Shown here piece after piece: positions 24,472-35,015 of a stretch of DNA of 64,000 bases. The notes beneath the pieces were generated by a model, which made no database searches, was not told where the DNA came from, and worked only from the letters and a program-made list of their open reading frames with translations. Source of the DNA: Aliiruegeria haliotis (GTDB lineage Bacteria > Pseudomonadota > Alphaproteobacteria > Rhodobacterales > Rhodobacteraceae). The first letter of the stretch is position 1, and each line of letters starts with the position of its first letter. The translations under genes were made by a program, and so were the position numbers. The stretch covers positions 186,001-250,000 of the forward strand of contig NZ_PVTD01000004.1 of NCBI RefSeq assembly GCF_003003255.1. Reading direction: 5' to 3'.

Positions 24472-26115
24472 TCAGACCAGCCGGCTGTTCTCCTTGGCCG
24501 CGCGGATGAAATCACGGAACAGCGGATGCGGCTCGAACGGCTTGGATTTCAGCTCCGGGTGGAACTGGACACCGATGAACCACGGGTGATCGGCGACTTC
24601 GACGATCTCCGGCAGGCGTCCATCCGGGGACATGCCCGAGAAGGTCAGCCCCTTCTCCTCCAGCTTGTCCCGGTACTTGATGTCGACCTCGTAGCGGTGC
24701 CGGTGGCGCTCGTCGATGGCGGTGGTTCCATAAATCCCGGCGACCTTGCTGCCCTCCTTGAGCACCGCATCGTAGGCTCCGAGCCGCATGGTGCCGCCCT
24801 TGTCGTCATCCACCTTCCGTTCGACCTTGGCGTTGCCCTGCACCCATTCCTTCAGGTGGTAGACCACCGGGGTGAAGCGCTTCTTTCCAGCCTCGTGATC
24901 GAATTCCTCGGAGCCAGCATCCTGAAGGTCGGTCAGGTGCCGCGCGGCTTCGATCACCGCCATCTGCATTCCGAGACAGATGCCGAGATAGGGCACATTT
25001 CGCGTCCGTGCGAACTCTGCCGCCTTGATCTTGCCCTCCGTGCCGCGTTCGCCGAAACCGCCGGGAACGATGATCGCGTGGAACCGCTCCAGATGCGGCG
25101 CCGCGTCTTCATTCTCGAAGATCTCCGCGTCGATCCACTCCGCCTTCACCTTCACCCGATTGGCCATGCCGCCATGGGTCAGGGCCTCTGCGATGGATTT
25201 GTAGGCGTCCTCCAGTTGCGTGTACTTGCCGACGATCGCCACGCGAACGAGTCCGTCGGAATTGTGCACGCGGTCCGACACATCCTCCCACCGCGCCAGG
25301 TTCGGGCGCGGCGCCGGCGAGATCCCGAAGGCATCCAGAACCGCCTGGTCGAGCCCCTCGCGATGATAGGCCAACGGTGCATCGTAGATGGAGCTGAGGT
25401 CCTGCGCGGCGATCACCGCCTCCTTGCGGACGTTGCAGAAAAGCGCCAGCTTGTCGCGCTCCTTCTGCGGGATCGGCCCCTCCGAGCGGCAGACCAGCAG
25501 GTCGGGCGCCAGACCAATCGACCGCAATTCCTTCACGGAGTGTTGGGTCGGCTTCGTCTTCAGCTCGCCGGAGGCCTTGATGTAGGGCAGAAGCGTCAGA
25601 TGCATGAAAATGCACTGGCCGCGTGCCTTGTCCTGCGAAAACTGGCGGATTGCCTCGAAGAACGGCAGACCTTCGATATCGCCGACCGTTCCACCAATCT
25701 CGCACAGCATGAAATCGACCTCGTCCTCGCCGATGGAGATGAAGTCCTTGATCTCGTTGGTGACGTGCGGGATCACCTGGATCGTCTTGCCAAGGTAGTC
25801 GCCACGGCGTTCCTTCTCCAGCACATTGGAGTAGATCCGGCCGCTGGACACGGAATCCGTCTTGCGCGCCGCGACCCCGGTAAAGCGCTCGTAATGCCCG
25901 AGATCGAGGTCGGTTTCCGCACCATCATCGGTGACAAAGACCTCTCCGTGCTCGAACGGGCTCATGGTGCCCGGATCGACGTTCAGGTAGGGGTCGAGCT
26001 TGCGCAGGCGCACACTGAAACCGCGCGCTTGCAACAGCGCTCCGAGGGCGGCCGAAGCAAGCCCCTTGCCCAAGGACGACACGACGCCGCCCGTGATGAA
26101 GATGAACCGTGCCAT
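24472..26115 (-). CDS. pyrG: CTP synthase
   Basis: A 547-residue enzyme that makes CTP from UTP with glutamine or ammonia and ATP. The synthetase domain opens with [17 protein letters not shown] and contains the P-loop-like start and the [12 protein letters not shown] motif. The C-terminal class I amidotransferase domain has nucleophile Cys380 in LGICLGMQ. The length matches the family (about 545). It lies downstream of secG on the same strand across 192 bp, a frequent alphaproteobacterial order. Confidence 0.97.
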   Translation of the reverse strand: MARFIFITGGVVSSLGKGLASAALGALLQARGFSVRLRKLDPYLNVDPGTMSPFEHGEVFVTDDGAETDLDLGHYERFTGVAARKTDSVSSGRIYSNVLEKERRGDYLGKTIQVIPHVTNEIKDFISIGEDEVDFMLCEIGGTVGDIEGLPFFEAIRQFSQDKARGQCIFMHLTLLPYIKASGELKTKPTQHSVKELRSIGLAPDLLVCRSEGPIPQKERDKLALFCNVRKEAVIAAQDLSSIYDAPLAYHREGLDQAVLDAFGISPAPRPNLARWEDVSDRVHNSDGLVRVAIVGKYTQLEDAYKSIAEALTHGGMANRVKVKAEWIDAEIFENEDAAPHLERFHAIIVPGGFGERGTEGKIKAAEFARTRNVPYLGICLGMQMAVIEAARHLTDLQDAGSEEFDHEAGKKRFTPVVYHLKEWVQGNAKVERKVDDDKGGTMRLGAYDAVLKEGSKVAGIYGTTAIDERHRHRYEVDIKYRDKLEEKGLTFSGMSPDGRLPEIVEVADHPWFIGVQFHPELKSKPFEPHPLFRDFIRAAKENSRLV

Positions 26116-26307
26116 AGGTGGCCGACCCCCGTGATATTGGCAATTTCCGAACGCGCGGAATCACCGATTGAAGCAGCTGACAGGTGCGTAAATTTCACAC
26201 CATCACGGGACTCATAGCTTAGAGCATTCGCCGCGATGGGGCAACAGCACCGCTAGATGATGTTGCCGAATTCTCGGGATAGGCAACGCCTTGTGGCGCC
26301 GCACCCA

Positions 26308-26673
26308 TCAATCCGCGGCTTGCGGCACCAACGGCTCGCTGCCAACCGGCGCGGGCGGCAGAAGCTCGTTGCTGTCCGGTGTCACCGGCGCAGGAGCCTC
26401 GACCGGGTCAGGCGTGTCCGCGATGCGGTCTACGACCGACCCGTCGGAGGAGTTCGCCGCCGCCAGGATCGTCAGCGTGATCGACGTGCAGATGAAGCCG
26501 ATGGCAAACAGCCATGTCAGCTTGCCCAGAGCGGTTGCGGCCGCGCGGCCCGACATCACGCCGCCTGCGGCCGAGCCCATGCCAAGGCCGCCGCCCTCGT
26601 TGCGTTGCAACAGGACGATGCCTATCAGGCACAGGGCCAGAATCAGGTGGATAATCAGGATGACGTTTTCCAT
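26308..26673 (-). CDS. secG: Protein-export membrane protein SecG
   Basis: A 121-residue SecYEG accessory subunit. Two helices (VILIIHLILALCLIGIVLL and LTWLFAIGFICTSITLTIL) flank the conserved RNEGGGLGMGSA loop. The Pro/Ala/Glu C-terminal tail is common in alphaproteobacteria. ATG 26673 gives the canonical N-terminus MENVILIIH; the open frame extends upstream only with non-homologous-looking residues. Confidence 0.93.
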   Translation of the reverse strand: MENVILIIHLILALCLIGIVLLQRNEGGGLGMGSAAGGVMSGRAAATALGKLTWLFAIGFICTSITLTILAAANSSDGSVVDRIADTPDPVEAPAPVTPDSNELLPPAPVGSEPLVPQAAD

Positions 26674-26951
26674 GCGGGGCGCCTCGAATTCGGATGGGCG
26701 GTATCTAATGGGAAGCCCCGCGCCCCGCAACCCCGAACCTGCGCCAGCGTGCGGCACCTCCTGATCGGCTGAAACAACTGCCCGGAAAAGGGTGCGACTG
26801 GCGCTCATGTCACGGTCCCGGCTCCGCGCGCGCGCATCGCGGGCAACACCCGCTGTCCAATTTGCCGCATACGGCGACGAATTGCGTGTTTCCCCGTCTC
26901 GACAAGGCCGCTATACGGTGCCGGGTTTCCCGGTCAGCCAAGGAGATGGAA

Positions 26952-28244
26952 ATGGCCAATGTTGTCGTTGTCGGCGCCCAGTGGGGTGACGAAGGAAAAG
27001 GCAAGATCGTCGATTGGCTCTCCGAGCGCGCCGATATCATCGCGCGCTTCCAGGGCGGTCACAACGCCGGCCATACACTTGTTATCGACGGCGAGGTCTT
27101 CAAATTGTCGCTCCTGCCCTCCGGCATCGTGCGCAAGGGCAAGATCTCGGTGATCGGCAACGGCGTGGTGCTGGACCCCTGGGCGCTCGTGAGCGAGATC
27201 GAGAAACTTGCGAAACAGGGCGTTGAGATCACCCCCGACAACCTGATGATCGCGGAGAACACCCCACTCATCCTGCCGCTGCACGGTGAGCTTGACCGTG
27301 GACGCGAGTCACAGAACTCGGTCGCCAAGATCGGCACCACCGGCCGTGGCATCGGCCCGGCCTACGAAGACAAGGTGGGGCGCCGGGTGATCCGTGTCGC
27401 CGACCTTGCCGACGAAGCAACGCTTCAAACCCGCGTCGGGCGCCTGCTGGTCCACCACGATGCCCTTCGCCGCGGGCTCGGCCTGCCTCCGGTCGACGCC
27501 GACAAACTGCTGGCCGATCTGCGCGAGATCGCCCCGAAGGTTCTTCCCTTCGCAAAACCGGTCTGGCGTGAGATGAACACCGCCCGCAAGGCTGGAAAGC
27601 GGATCTTGTTCGAAGGCGCACAGGGCTCCCTGCTGGACGTCGATTTCGGCACCTATCCCTTCGTGACCTCCTCCACGACAATCTCTGGCTCGGCCGCATC
27701 AGGCACGGGCATGGGGCCGGGCTCGATCGATTTCGTGCTTGGCATTGTGAAGGCCTACACCACCCGGGTTGGCGAAGGCCCCTTTGCCTGTGAGCTTTTC
27801 GACGAGGTTGGCGAGCATCTCGCGACCGTCGGCCACGAGAAGGGCACCGTCACCGGCCGCTCGCGCCGCTGCGGCTGGTTCGATGCAGTTCTGGTGCGGC
27901 AGACCTGCGCGCTTTCGGGTGTCAACGGCATCGCCTTGACCAAGATGGATGTGCTGGACGGCCTCAAGGAACTCAAGATCTGCGTCGGCTACGAACTGGA
28001 CGGAGAGACGCTGGACTACCTGCCTACCGCAGCCGACCAGCAGGCCCGGGTGACCCCCATCTACGAGACCATGGAAGGCTGGAGCGAGAGCACGGCCGGC
28101 GCCCGGTCGTGGGCCGAACTGCCCGGCGCGGCGGTCAAGTATGTCCGGCGGATCGAAGAGTTGATCGACTGCCCGGTCGCACTACTCTCCACCTCTCCCG
28201 AAAGAGAGGACACCATCCTTGTCACCGACCCATTCGCGGACTGA
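26952..28244 (+). CDS. purA: Adenylosuccinate synthetase
   Basis: A 430-residue GTP-dependent enzyme joining IMP and aspartate in AMP synthesis. The N-terminal [16 protein letters not shown] carries catalytic Asp and the P-loop. GGHNAGHT (residues about 37-44) holds the catalytic His, and [14 protein letters not shown] and [20 protein letters not shown] are also present. ATG 26952 is favoured because AGGAG at 26941-26945 is correctly spaced for it, whereas the ATG at 26946 directly abuts that site. A DUF2842 gene follows 1 bp after its stop codon. Confidence 0.97.
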   Translation: MANVVVVGAQWGDEGKGKIVDWLSERADIIARFQGGHNAGHTLVIDGEVFKLSLLPSGIVRKGKISVIGNGVVLDPWALVSEIEKLAKQGVEITPDNLMIAENTPLILPLHGELDRGRESQNSVAKIGTTGRGIGPAYEDKVGRRVIRVADLADEATLQTRVGRLLVHHDALRRGLGLPPVDADKLLADLREIAPKVLPFAKPVWREMNTARKAGKRILFEGAQGSLLDVDFGTYPFVTSSTTISGSAASGTGMGPGSIDFVLGIVKAYTTRVGEGPFACELFDEVGEHLATVGHEKGTVTGRSRRCGWFDAVLVRQTCALSGVNGIALTKMDVLDGLKELKICVGYELDGETLDYLPTAADQQARVTPIYETMEGWSESTAGARSWAELPGAAVKYVRRIEELIDCPVALLSTSPEREDTILVTDPFAD

Positions 28245-28245
28245 T

Positions 28246-28515
28246 ATGGCCCTGAGTTACAAGGCCCGGCGGCGCTGGTCGCTTTTTATCCTCGTGATCG
28301 GCATGCCGGCCTACATCGTGCTTGCCGTCACCGTTGTGAACTGGCTTGAACGCCCGCCGATCCTGGTGGAACTGCTTGTCTACGTGGTGCTCGGCATCGC
28401 CTGGATTCTGCCGTTCCGTTTCATCTTCCTCGGGATCGGCAAGCCGGATCCCGAGGAAGACGCGCCAGAGGATGGGGGCGCAGACGAGTCGGACGGCGAA
28501 CCGCGCGACCGCTAG
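28246..28515 (+). CDS. DUF2842 small membrane protein
   Basis: An 89-residue protein with two helices (LFILVIGMPAYIVLAVTVVNWL and LLVYVVLGIAWILPFRFIFL) and an acidic C-terminal tail (PDPEEDAPEDGG). This fits the DUF2842 family of alphaproteobacteria. It starts 1 bp after purA and is surely co-transcribed. The function is unknown. Confidence 0.85.
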   Translation: MALSYKARRRWSLFILVIGMPAYIVLAVTVVNWLERPPILVELLVYVVLGIAWILPFRFIFLGIGKPDPEEDAPEDGGADESDGEPRDR

Positions 28516-28957
28516 TTTGAAAACCGGGCTGGCGGCACCTACCCGCAGGATTCCGCTGCCCTTCCGATCCGCCACAGAATACCTCTATTGTGCCTGTGGT
28601 GTAGCCGGTTCGGAACGATCTACCGCCGCCCGAGCCATTACAGTGGGTGTGCTGCGGAATCTGGGCCTGCCAAGCAGAATCCGGAGCCTGTATCGGGTCT
28701 CGGAAAGAAAGCTCTCCCCCTGCGAACCGACAAACCGGACAACTCCCCCATGTCAGCTCCGGAGTAGCTTTCCAATCCCGCAGGCCAGCATCTATTGCCA
28801 GCCACGACACGGCAACAAGGTCCGGCGCGCGTCCGTCGCCAGCCCGTTCATCGCATGAAACGTGTTCGCGCCGGAAGCGCCTGCCGCACTGCGACAATTG
28901 GATTGCGAGCAGAGTGGCGCCGCTCGTGGGTCAGTCCAAGCGCACCGGGATTCACCC
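28516..28957. other. Intergenic stretch without a supported gene
   Basis: These roughly 440 bp between the DUF2842 gene and the terminator of the acidic repeat protein show open frames on both strands but none with a good ribosome site or recognisable product. I found no tRNA-like cloverleaf or 4.5S/6S core. It is long for an intergenic region here and could hold a small RNA or decayed gene. Confidence 0.4.
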
Positions 28958-28997
28958 AAAAAATAACTGGGCAGGGCGCCTTTCGACGACCCTGCCC
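28958..28997 (-). terminator. Rho-independent terminator of the acidic repeat-protein gene
   Basis: GGGCAGGG (28969-28976) and CCCTGCCC (28990-28997) make an 8-bp stem. On the minus strand the stem is followed by AGTTATTTTTT, a proper T-tract. It lies 33 nt beyond the stop codon at 29031. Confidence 0.85.
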
Positions 28998-29030
28998 GGT
29001 ACTCGTTACGACCGGTGTGGCAGCGGCGCT

Positions 29031-32000
29031 CTATCGCGCGGCGCTGCGCGTCTCCGGCGTATAACGGGAGTTTTGAGAAAGCGTGAATTGCCCCCGATCC
29101 AGTTTCTGGATCTTGCCCTGGCGCAGCAACTGGCCGAAGGTCCTCAGGCTGTCTTCCCGCCGCAGTTCGCCTTGACCGTCGAGCCTGCGCACGACGTCCA
29201 TGATCTGCGGATGCGAGAAATGCGGCCGGCCTTCCACGTAGGACGTATATGCGGCGGCGCATTCCAGCAACTCCTCGAGCCCGTTTGCGCCCATACGCTC
29301 GGTGAACTCGTCAAATGTGGTGCTGTCGGCGAAGATCCCGGCAGCTTCAGCGTCGTCGGACACCATCTTCCGCGGGGCTTCCTCCTCCTGAACCGGGACG
29401 TCCAGTGCAGGAGCCGGGACGGCACTCGGGGTGGCGCTCTCGGCGCTGTCCTGGGCAAGGCGGCCGGTGGTGACACGGCGCGGACGCACGGGGCTGGCCG
29501 GCCTTGCAGGCTTGACCTCTTCCGCGACCTCAGGCGCCTCTTCCTCGCCGTCCACGCGCTGCTCTGACACGAGCATCAGCGGCGCCACACGGGGGCGGGC
29601 CGGAGTTGCGCTCGGGCGTTGGGACCGTGGGCGACCACCACTGGCAACGGGACGACGCGGGCGAACAGGCGTTTCGACGTCGGCCTGGGCCACTTCTTCC
29701 TGCGTGGTCGCCTCACCGGCGGGAACACTCGGTTCCTCCGTGGCGCGCAACGGCGTCGGGCTGGCGGCGTCTTCGACAACGGTATCCTCGACCGATGCCT
29801 CCTCCGACGCCTGCTCGTCCTCCGCAGCTTTGCCTTGGAGTTGATGCGGGCGAACAACCTTGGCGAGGTCATCCCGGTAGGGATCCTGTTCGTCGGCATC
29901 CGCATCGAGCGATTTCGGACCCTCGGCCTTTGTCGCGGCGACAGCAGCCTTCAGGTGCTCGATCGCAGAGCGACGGCGACGCTGCTCGGGGCCGTCCATC
30001 TTGGAATTGGCCTCGTCCATCAGGCGAGCGACCTGCGTATCCTCGGCGTCGGTCTGTTCCAGCACACGGGCACGACGTTCAGCCGCCGCTTCCACCCGCG
30101 CCTGCTCCGCGGAGGCTTCGGCAAGGCGCGCGACCGCATCGGCCACCTCAGCATCGACACTGCTGTCGCTCTCCTCCTCGGCGGGCAGATCCACGGCACC
30201 CTCCGCCACATCACCTTCATCGGCGAAAAGGCGAGCCACGGCAACGTCGGCGTCCGCGTCCAAGGCCGGTTCGGCGTCCACTTCGATGCTGTTCTCAAGA
30301 ACGAGGACATCTTCACGTGGGGCTTCAAGCTCCTCCGCCGACGCTTCTGTTTCAACCTCCGAAAGCGTGTCGGTCACTGCTCCGTGGGCCGCGAAGTCCA
30401 GGCGGGACAGTTCCGCCTCGATCTCGTCGATCGCGTCTTCTTCCGAGGTGTCTGCTTCGGCAACCGTATTGGAGACTTCCATGTCATCGGAAGAGAGATC
30501 GTTGGCGAGGTCGCCTGCGATTGCCTCCCAGGCCGCTTCTGCCTGATCCAGCGCATGGGCGGCTGCATCCCGTGCGTCATCTGCCGGCTCCGGATCGTTC
30601 TCCAGCGCGTCGGCGTCCGACATTGCCGCGGCAAGCTCTGCATCAAGCTGGGCCTCCGGGGTGGTGTGGGCCGGAACCTCTTCGACACCCTTCTCGTCGG
30701 CCTCAGCTGTGGTGGCGAGCGCATCGGCCAGCGCGGCTTCTGCTTCGTCATCTTCCGAACGGGAAGCGGCAACGGCGGAGGTGTCGACCGCGTCGGTGGC
30801 CATTTCACGCTCGACCGCGGCAAGCTCTGCCATGAGGTCGGCTTCCGCCTCCGCAGAAAGGCCGGTTTCCTCTGCGTCCTGGACGTCCGCATCGGCAACG
30901 ACGTCCGCCGTGATCTCTTCGATCTCTTCGGGAGCGTCCTCGGCAACCGGTTCTGCGGGGGTGGCTTCAACCACACCTTCGGCAGCCGGTTCAGTTATGT
31001 CCGATCCGAGGTCTTCGGCCGTTTCGACCGGAGCTTCTTCGTGGACCTCCGCGACGTCCTCGGGCTCTTCCTTCGCGCTGGAACCGCCACCGAGGGCCGC
31101 GCGCAGCGACGCCATCAGCGAGGTCTTCCGAACCCGGATGATCCGCGCCTTGGGGGCCTTTTCCTCTTCGTCAGAATCGGCGCGGGGTGTCTCCTCGACC
31201 TCGGCATCGACGTCCTCGGCCTCCGCTTCAACCTCCGCCGCAACCTCGATCGGTGCATCTTCGGTCTCAGCCGTATCGTCCTGATCCGAAGCCGCTTCGG
31301 TGGCCGGATCCTCATCGGACGTATCGTCCTGCGCCATGGCGCCAACGACCCCGGCAACTGCAGCGACGGTCGCGGCGGTGGCCATCGCGTCGGCGGCAGT
31401 ACCATCGTCTTCGTCGGCCTGTCCTGCGTCGCTCTCCGGTTCCGAAACCTCTTCGGCAAAGGCCGGTGTCGGCTCCTCCCGGGCGGTTTCCAGCGTGGTC
31501 AGCACATCTTCCATGGACACGCTGCCATATGCACCATCGTTCGCGACATCCGGCTCCTGGATCGGCGCGTCAGATCCGGTGGCCTCCGTCACGTCGGCAA
31601 GCGCCGGAGCGGATTCCAGGGTTGCCGCGACCTCGTCGATCTCGCCAAAGGGTGTGGCGAACGTGTCGGCAACCGGTTCTTCCATTTCGGCGACCGGTTC
31701 TTCCGTGTCGGCAACCGGTTCTTCCATTTCGGCGACCGCGTCCGGCATCGATTGCTCGAGCGGCGCGAAATCGTCCTCGGCAAGTACCGGTTCCAGCTCT
31801 GCGGCAGGCAAGTCTGTCTCAGGTGTGATTTCGGAGAAGGAGGCCGGCGTATCCAAGAACGGTTCTTCAGCCGGTTCTTCAACTGGCGCGGAATCTTCTT
31901 CGAACGAAGTGACCGCAGCTTCGGCCGCCGGCATCTCCGGGTCCGGCACAAACTCGTCCAGAGGGGCAGGCGCGTCGGCCATCGACTCGTCGGCCGAGGC

Positions 32001-33002
32001 GAATTCATCTTCGTACGGCGCGTCGGAAAGCTCCGCAGCCGGGGCCTCGGGCGTCGGCACGAAGTCGTCAAGCGGAGCCGGTGCGTCCTGCACTGCATCG
32101 GCGGCCGCGACGAAATCGTCCTCGAAAGGCTCGTCGGCAAATTCAGCAGCCAACGCGTCTTGCTCCGGCGCGATGTCCGTCGGGGCGGGGGCGTCCTGCA
32201 TCGAGGCAGGCTCGTCCTCGCCGGAGTCCGTGGTCGCTGTGGCAACCGGGGCTTCGGGGTCTATTGCGTTTTCGGCGAAAGGCGCCGGCGCGACAGGGGC
32301 GATTTCTTCTGCCGGCGTATCGATTGCATCCGGCTCGGCCTGAGCGGATTGGGAGACCACGGCACGAATGCGGGCGAGCTTGGCCGCAATGCTCTCGCTC
32401 GGCGCTTCATGGGAGCGTGCGGTGCGGATGCCGTCCGGTGTCGACTCGGACTCGGCAGCTTCAGGCGTTTCGGCAACTGCGGGCGTTTCGACGACTTCGG
32501 GCATTTCGTCGGCAGCGGGGCTGGCATCCGCCTGCGAGTCGATGTCCTGTGCCGGGATCGGAGCCGGATCCGAAACGGTGACGGGCGCGGTCTCGGTGCT
32601 GGGGGCCGGAGACTCGAAGGGCGCGTCAACAAGCTCCGGTTCTGCTGCGAACTCGGGCTCGGCTTCGGGTGTGGCGGCGTCCACGCTGGCCGGCACCTCG
32701 GTGGGCACGGATGCGGCCTCGGGCGCACCAGTATCCGGGGCGATCGCGTCGGCTGCCTTCAGGGTGATCCCCTGCTCGCTGACCCGCGCCTCTACCCGGC
32801 GGTGGATTTCCTTTTCGACGATTCGCTGAAGCATCTCTGCGTCGGGCGTCGGCGGCTCAGCTCCGAAATAGCGGTCGTCTGCAGCCAGATCACGGAAATA
32901 CTCAGCGATCGCCTTCATCGTGCCGAAGGAATCGTCGAACCCCTCGAGTGTGCACGAGAATGTCCCGTAGGAGACGGTAAGAATCTTGTTCGAGCCAACC
33001 AT
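29031..33002 (-). CDS. Very large acidic repeat-rich protein of unknown function
   Basis: A 1,323-residue protein with AGGTGAG before ATG 33002. A folded-looking N-terminal domain (residues 1-73, from [20 protein letters not shown]) is followed by about 1,100 residues of low-complexity Glu/Asp/Ala/Pro. These include four copies of a roughly 38-residue repeat (residues about 268-419), a 7-residue EEPVADT repeat, and a short hydrophobic Ala/Val patch near 535-555 ([16 protein letters not shown]). A basic linker (about 1120-1210) with PVRPRRP and [10 protein letters not shown] leads to a folded C-terminal domain of about 100 residues ([20 protein letters not shown]). Similar Rhodobacteraceae proteins are sometimes mislabelled CheA; no histidine-kinase motif is visible. 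The architecture suggests a scaffold or tether, by inference. Confidence 0.85.
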   Translation of the reverse strand: MVGSNKILTVSYGTFSCTLEGFDDSFGTMKAIAEYFRDLAADDRYFGAEPPTPDAEMLQRIVEKEIHRRVEARVSEQGITLKAADAIAPDTGAPEAASVPTEVPASVDAATPEAEPEFAAEPELVDAPFESPAPSTETAPVTVSDPAPIPAQDIDSQADASPAADEMPEVVETPAVAETPEAAESESTPDGIRTARSHEAPSESIAAKLARIRAVVSQSAQAEPDAIDTPAEEIAPVAPAPFAENAIDPEAPVATATTDSGEDEPASMQDAPAPTDIAPEQDALAAEFADEPFEDDFVAAADAVQDAPAPLDDFVPTPEAPAAELSDAPYEDEFASADESMADAPAPLDEFVPDPEMPAAEAAVTSFEEDSAPVEEPAEEPFLDTPASFSEITPETDLPAAELEPVLAEDDFAPLEQSMPDAVAEMEEPVADTEEPVAEMEEPVADTFATPFGEIDEVAATLESAPALADVTEATGSDAPIQEPDVANDGAYGSVSMEDVLTTLETAREEPTPAFAEEVSEPESDAGQADEDDGTAADAMATAATVAAVAGVVGAMAQDDTSDEDPATEAASDQDDTAETEDAPIEVAAEVEAEAEDVDAEVEETPRADSDEEEKAPKARIIRVRKTSLMASLRAALGGGSSAKEEPEDVAEVHEEAPVETAEDLGSDITEPAAEGVVEATPAEPVAEDAPEEIEEITADVVADADVQDAEETGLSAEAEADLMAELAAVEREMATDAVDTSAVAASRSEDDEAEAALADALATTAEADEKGVEEVPAHTTPEAQLDAELAAAMSDADALENDPEPADDARDAAAHALDQAEAAWEAIAGDLANDLSSDDMEVSNTVAEADTSEEDAIDEIEAELSRLDFAAHGAVTDTLSEVETEASAEELEAPREDVLVLENSIEVDAEPALDADADVAVARLFADEGDVAEGAVDLPAEEESDSSVDAEVADAVARLAEASAEQARVEAAAERRARVLEQTDAEDTQVARLMDEANSKMDGPEQRRRRSAIEHLKAAVAATKAEGPKSLDADADEQDPYRDDLAKVVRPHQLQGKAAEDEQASEEASVEDTVVEDAASPTPLRATEEPSVPAGEATTQEEVAQADVETPVRPRRPVASGGRPRSQRPSATPARPRVAPLMLVSEQRVDGEEEAPEVAEEVKPARPASPVRPRRVTTGRLAQDSAESATPSAVPAPALDVPVQEEEAPRKMVSDDAEAAGIFADSTTFDEFTERMGANGLEELLECAAAYTSYVEGRPHFSHPQIMDVVRRLDGQGELRREDSLRTFGQLLRQGKIQKLDRGQFTLSQNSRYTPETRSAAR
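31664..31740 (-). repeat. 21-bp tandem repeats encoding [14 protein letters not shown]
   Basis: The core ACCGGTTCTTCC recurs at 31672, 31693 and 31714, an exact 21-bp period, within the acidic protein gene. Alternate units match more closely, as in a dimeric repeat. Confidence 0.8.
31746..32201 (-). repeat. Four degenerate ~114-bp repeats (38-residue unit) in the acidic protein
   Basis: Each unit follows the pattern [20 protein letters not shown] followed by an acidic Phe/Tyr-Glu-Asp segment. The second and third units are most alike, and the first and fourth have diverged. The repeat lies at protein residues about 268-419. Confidence 0.7.
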
Positions 33003-33141
33003 AACTTGCTCACCTATTCCTTTCCCAGCGTCACCCGGTTTACCACGCATTGGTTCCGGAATGAGAACGACTAGAAGAAATTAAGGGTATCATTTCCGGG
33101 CAAGAATGTGGTCATCCTGTGGAAAACGGAACAGTGGCCGG

Positions 33142-33834
33142 ATGGAAGATATCATTGTCCGCCGATCGAGCGGAATAACGTTGCTGGGCGGAGGCAAGGT
33201 CCGGCCCGATGAACTCACCGAATCCCTGAAGCATTGCCCTTTCCTCGTTGCGGCGGACGGCGGGGCGACGTTCGCGGTGAGTATGGGGCACATCCCGGAG
33301 GCCGTCGTCGGCGACATGGATTCCCTGCCCGACGAGGTCGCCGCGGCAATACCCGCAGACAGGATTCACGCAATCGCCGAGCAGGACAGCACCGATTTCG
33401 ACAAGGCTCTGCGCTCCATCTCGGCGCCGCTCGTGCTCGGGGTCGGCTTCCTTGGAGGCAGGGTGGATCACCAGTTGGCGAACCTGAATGTTCTGGTGCG
33501 CCGAGCGGAGACGGCGTGCATCCTGCTCGGGCGCCGCGACGTGATCTTCGCCGCACCCCGGCGGCTGCGCCTGGATCTGCAGGGCGGCTCCCGTGTGTCG
33601 CTGTTTCCGATGTCACCGGTGCAGGGGCGTTCAAAAGGCCTGCAATGGCCCATCGACGGGCTGGAGATGGCACCGGGCGCGCGTATCGGGACCTCGAACA
33701 GGGTCTGCGAAGGACATTCCGGCCCGGTCGACATGAAGTTCGACGGCCCCGGAATGCTGGTCATCCTGCCGAGGGCGGCACTCCGGCAGGCGATTTCGGC
33801 ACTGGTACCGCTCTCTGGCGACGTTCACGGTTGA
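33142..33834 (+). CDS. thiN: Thiamine pyrophosphokinase
   Basis: A 230-residue enzyme that transfers pyrophosphate from ATP to thiamine, giving the cofactor ThDP. Catalytic-domain motifs are AADGGATFA near residue 36, VVGDMDSLPDEV near 57, QDSTDFDKAL near 81 and GFLGGRVDHQLANLNVL near 102. A C-terminal beta-sandwich thiamine-binding domain follows. ATG 33142 (MEDIIV) fits the family better than upstream starts. The gene diverges from the acidic repeat-protein gene. Its last 74 bp overlap the convergent exporter gene, which is unusual. Confidence 0.9.
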   Translation: MEDIIVRRSSGITLLGGGKVRPDELTESLKHCPFLVAADGGATFAVSMGHIPEAVVGDMDSLPDEVAAAIPADRIHAIAEQDSTDFDKALRSISAPLVLGVGFLGGRVDHQLANLNVLVRRAETACILLGRRDVIFAAPRRLRLDLQGGSRVSLFPMSPVQGRSKGLQWPIDGLEMAPGARIGTSNRVCEGHSGPVDMKFDGPGMLVILPRAALRQAISALVPLSGDVHG

Positions 33835-34696
33835 TGATGTAGAGGCCCGCCGCCATCACGACCACGATTCCGATGAAAGCCATGCCGTCGGGAAACTCGG
33901 AGAAGATCAGCCAGCCGAAGAGAGCCGCGAAGGGGATCTCAAGGTATTGCATCGGCGCGAGAGTGGACGCCGGAGCGAACCGCAAGGACCACGTCATCAG
34001 CAGATGCGCCAGCGTGCCCAGCAGGCCAAGCGCCACCAGCAACCCGATCTCCGCCATGCCGGGCTCGACCGGGTCGAACTCCGCCAGCCCGCTGCCCTCG
34101 GCCAGAGCCACGAGCGGGAACAACAGCACCGTGCCCATTACCCCGTTGATGGCCTGCATGGCGACCGGGTCGATCTCTCGCGCGATCTGGCGCGTCACCA
34201 GCATGAAAAGGGCGAAGATCACGGCCACGCCAAGCGGCAGGGTGGCCGCCCAGCCGACAGCAAGAAAAGAGGGCTGCATCACCATCATCGTTCCCGTGAA
34301 CCCGACAAGGCACGCCGCCAGACGCCGGGCACCCACCGCCTCGTGCAGGACGAAACGGCCAAGGAGCAGCATGATGAACGGCATGACATAGGCAATGGCG
34401 ATCGCGTCGGCCAACGGCAGGTGACGCAGCGCCAGGATCATCACCCAGATACCGGAAATGTGCAGGAGGGTTCGCCAGAGCAGCAGCCAGAACTGGCGGC
34501 GCGTCAAGCGGATCGGTTGCCCAGAGCGCCGCACCAGGGGCCACAGCAGGATGGCCTGGAACGCGAACCGGATCAGGACGATCTGACCAAGCGGTATCGT
34601 TCCCGAGAGGATCTTTGCAATTGCGTCGCCGAGCGGCGCGAGCGCGCAAAAGCCCAGCATGAGGGCGACACCAAGGAGGGGACGATCATCTGACAT
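33761..34696 (-). CDS. EamA/DMT-superfamily transporter
   Basis: A 311-residue inner-membrane protein with ten hydrophobic segments arranged as two EamA repeats of five. The second repeat includes APASTLAPMQYLEIPFAALF, typical of the superfamily. ATG 34696 gives an N-terminus starting just before helix 1. The C-terminal tail (NRERRQRAVPVPKSP) is cytosolic. Family members export metabolites such as amino acids; the substrate is unknown. Its 3' end overlaps thiN by 74 bp on the opposite strand. Confidence 0.85.
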   Translation of the reverse strand: MSDDRPLLGVALMLGFCALAPLGDAIAKILSGTIPLGQIVLIRFAFQAILLWPLVRRSGQPIRLTRRQFWLLLWRTLLHISGIWVMILALRHLPLADAIAIAYVMPFIMLLLGRFVLHEAVGARRLAACLVGFTGTMMVMQPSFLAVGWAATLPLGVAVIFALFMLVTRQIAREIDPVAMQAINGVMGTVLLFPLVALAEGSGLAEFDPVEPGMAEIGLLVALGLLGTLAHLLMTWSLRFAPASTLAPMQYLEIPFAALFGWLIFSEFPDGMAFIGIVVVMAAGLYIINRERRQRAVPVPKSPAGVPPSAG

Positions 34697-35015
34697 GGTT
34701 CGGACACGTGAGGGCAAGGAACCGGGCAAAGTGGCGCGGCGATGCAACCTTTGATCATTGCACAGCCCCTTTGTCGACCCGTGCCGGGGGCCGGGCGCCT
34801 CGGCGTGGCGGCATTCGCGATGCAAGTTGACGGCTTTCGCGCCCACCGGGTTGTGGCGGACGGCATGTTTCGCACCAGTTTCGGCCTCCACCTGCAACGC
34901 GAGCGTCTAGCCTCGTGCCACGGACAGCGATGGCGACCCGCGCATAGCCCGCGATTGATCCCGGCGGCTGCACCGGTCAGACTGAGCCGGACGCCCCCTT
35001 GCCGGACAGACACCA
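34697..35015. other. Divergent intergenic region, no gene seen
   Basis: About 319 bp separate the exporter and PhzF-like genes. It must carry both promoters. No open frame with a convincing product or start was found. A TGATCA-centred semi-palindrome near 34741-34762 is a possible operator, unassigned. Confidence 0.4.

Noticed and set aside
28421-28897. Minus-strand frame with a CPVC...HTHC pattern, possible zinc-ribbon protein
   Set aside because: It overlaps the end of the DUF2842 gene, lacks a ribosome site and has random-looking composition elsewhere.
29619-33074. A 1,151-codon open frame antisense to the acidic repeat protein
   Set aside because: It exists because Glu/Asp/Ala-rich GC codons leave the opposite strand open. 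Its Arg/Gly/Cys-rich product resembles no family, while the minus-strand product has a ribosome site, terminator and conserved ends.
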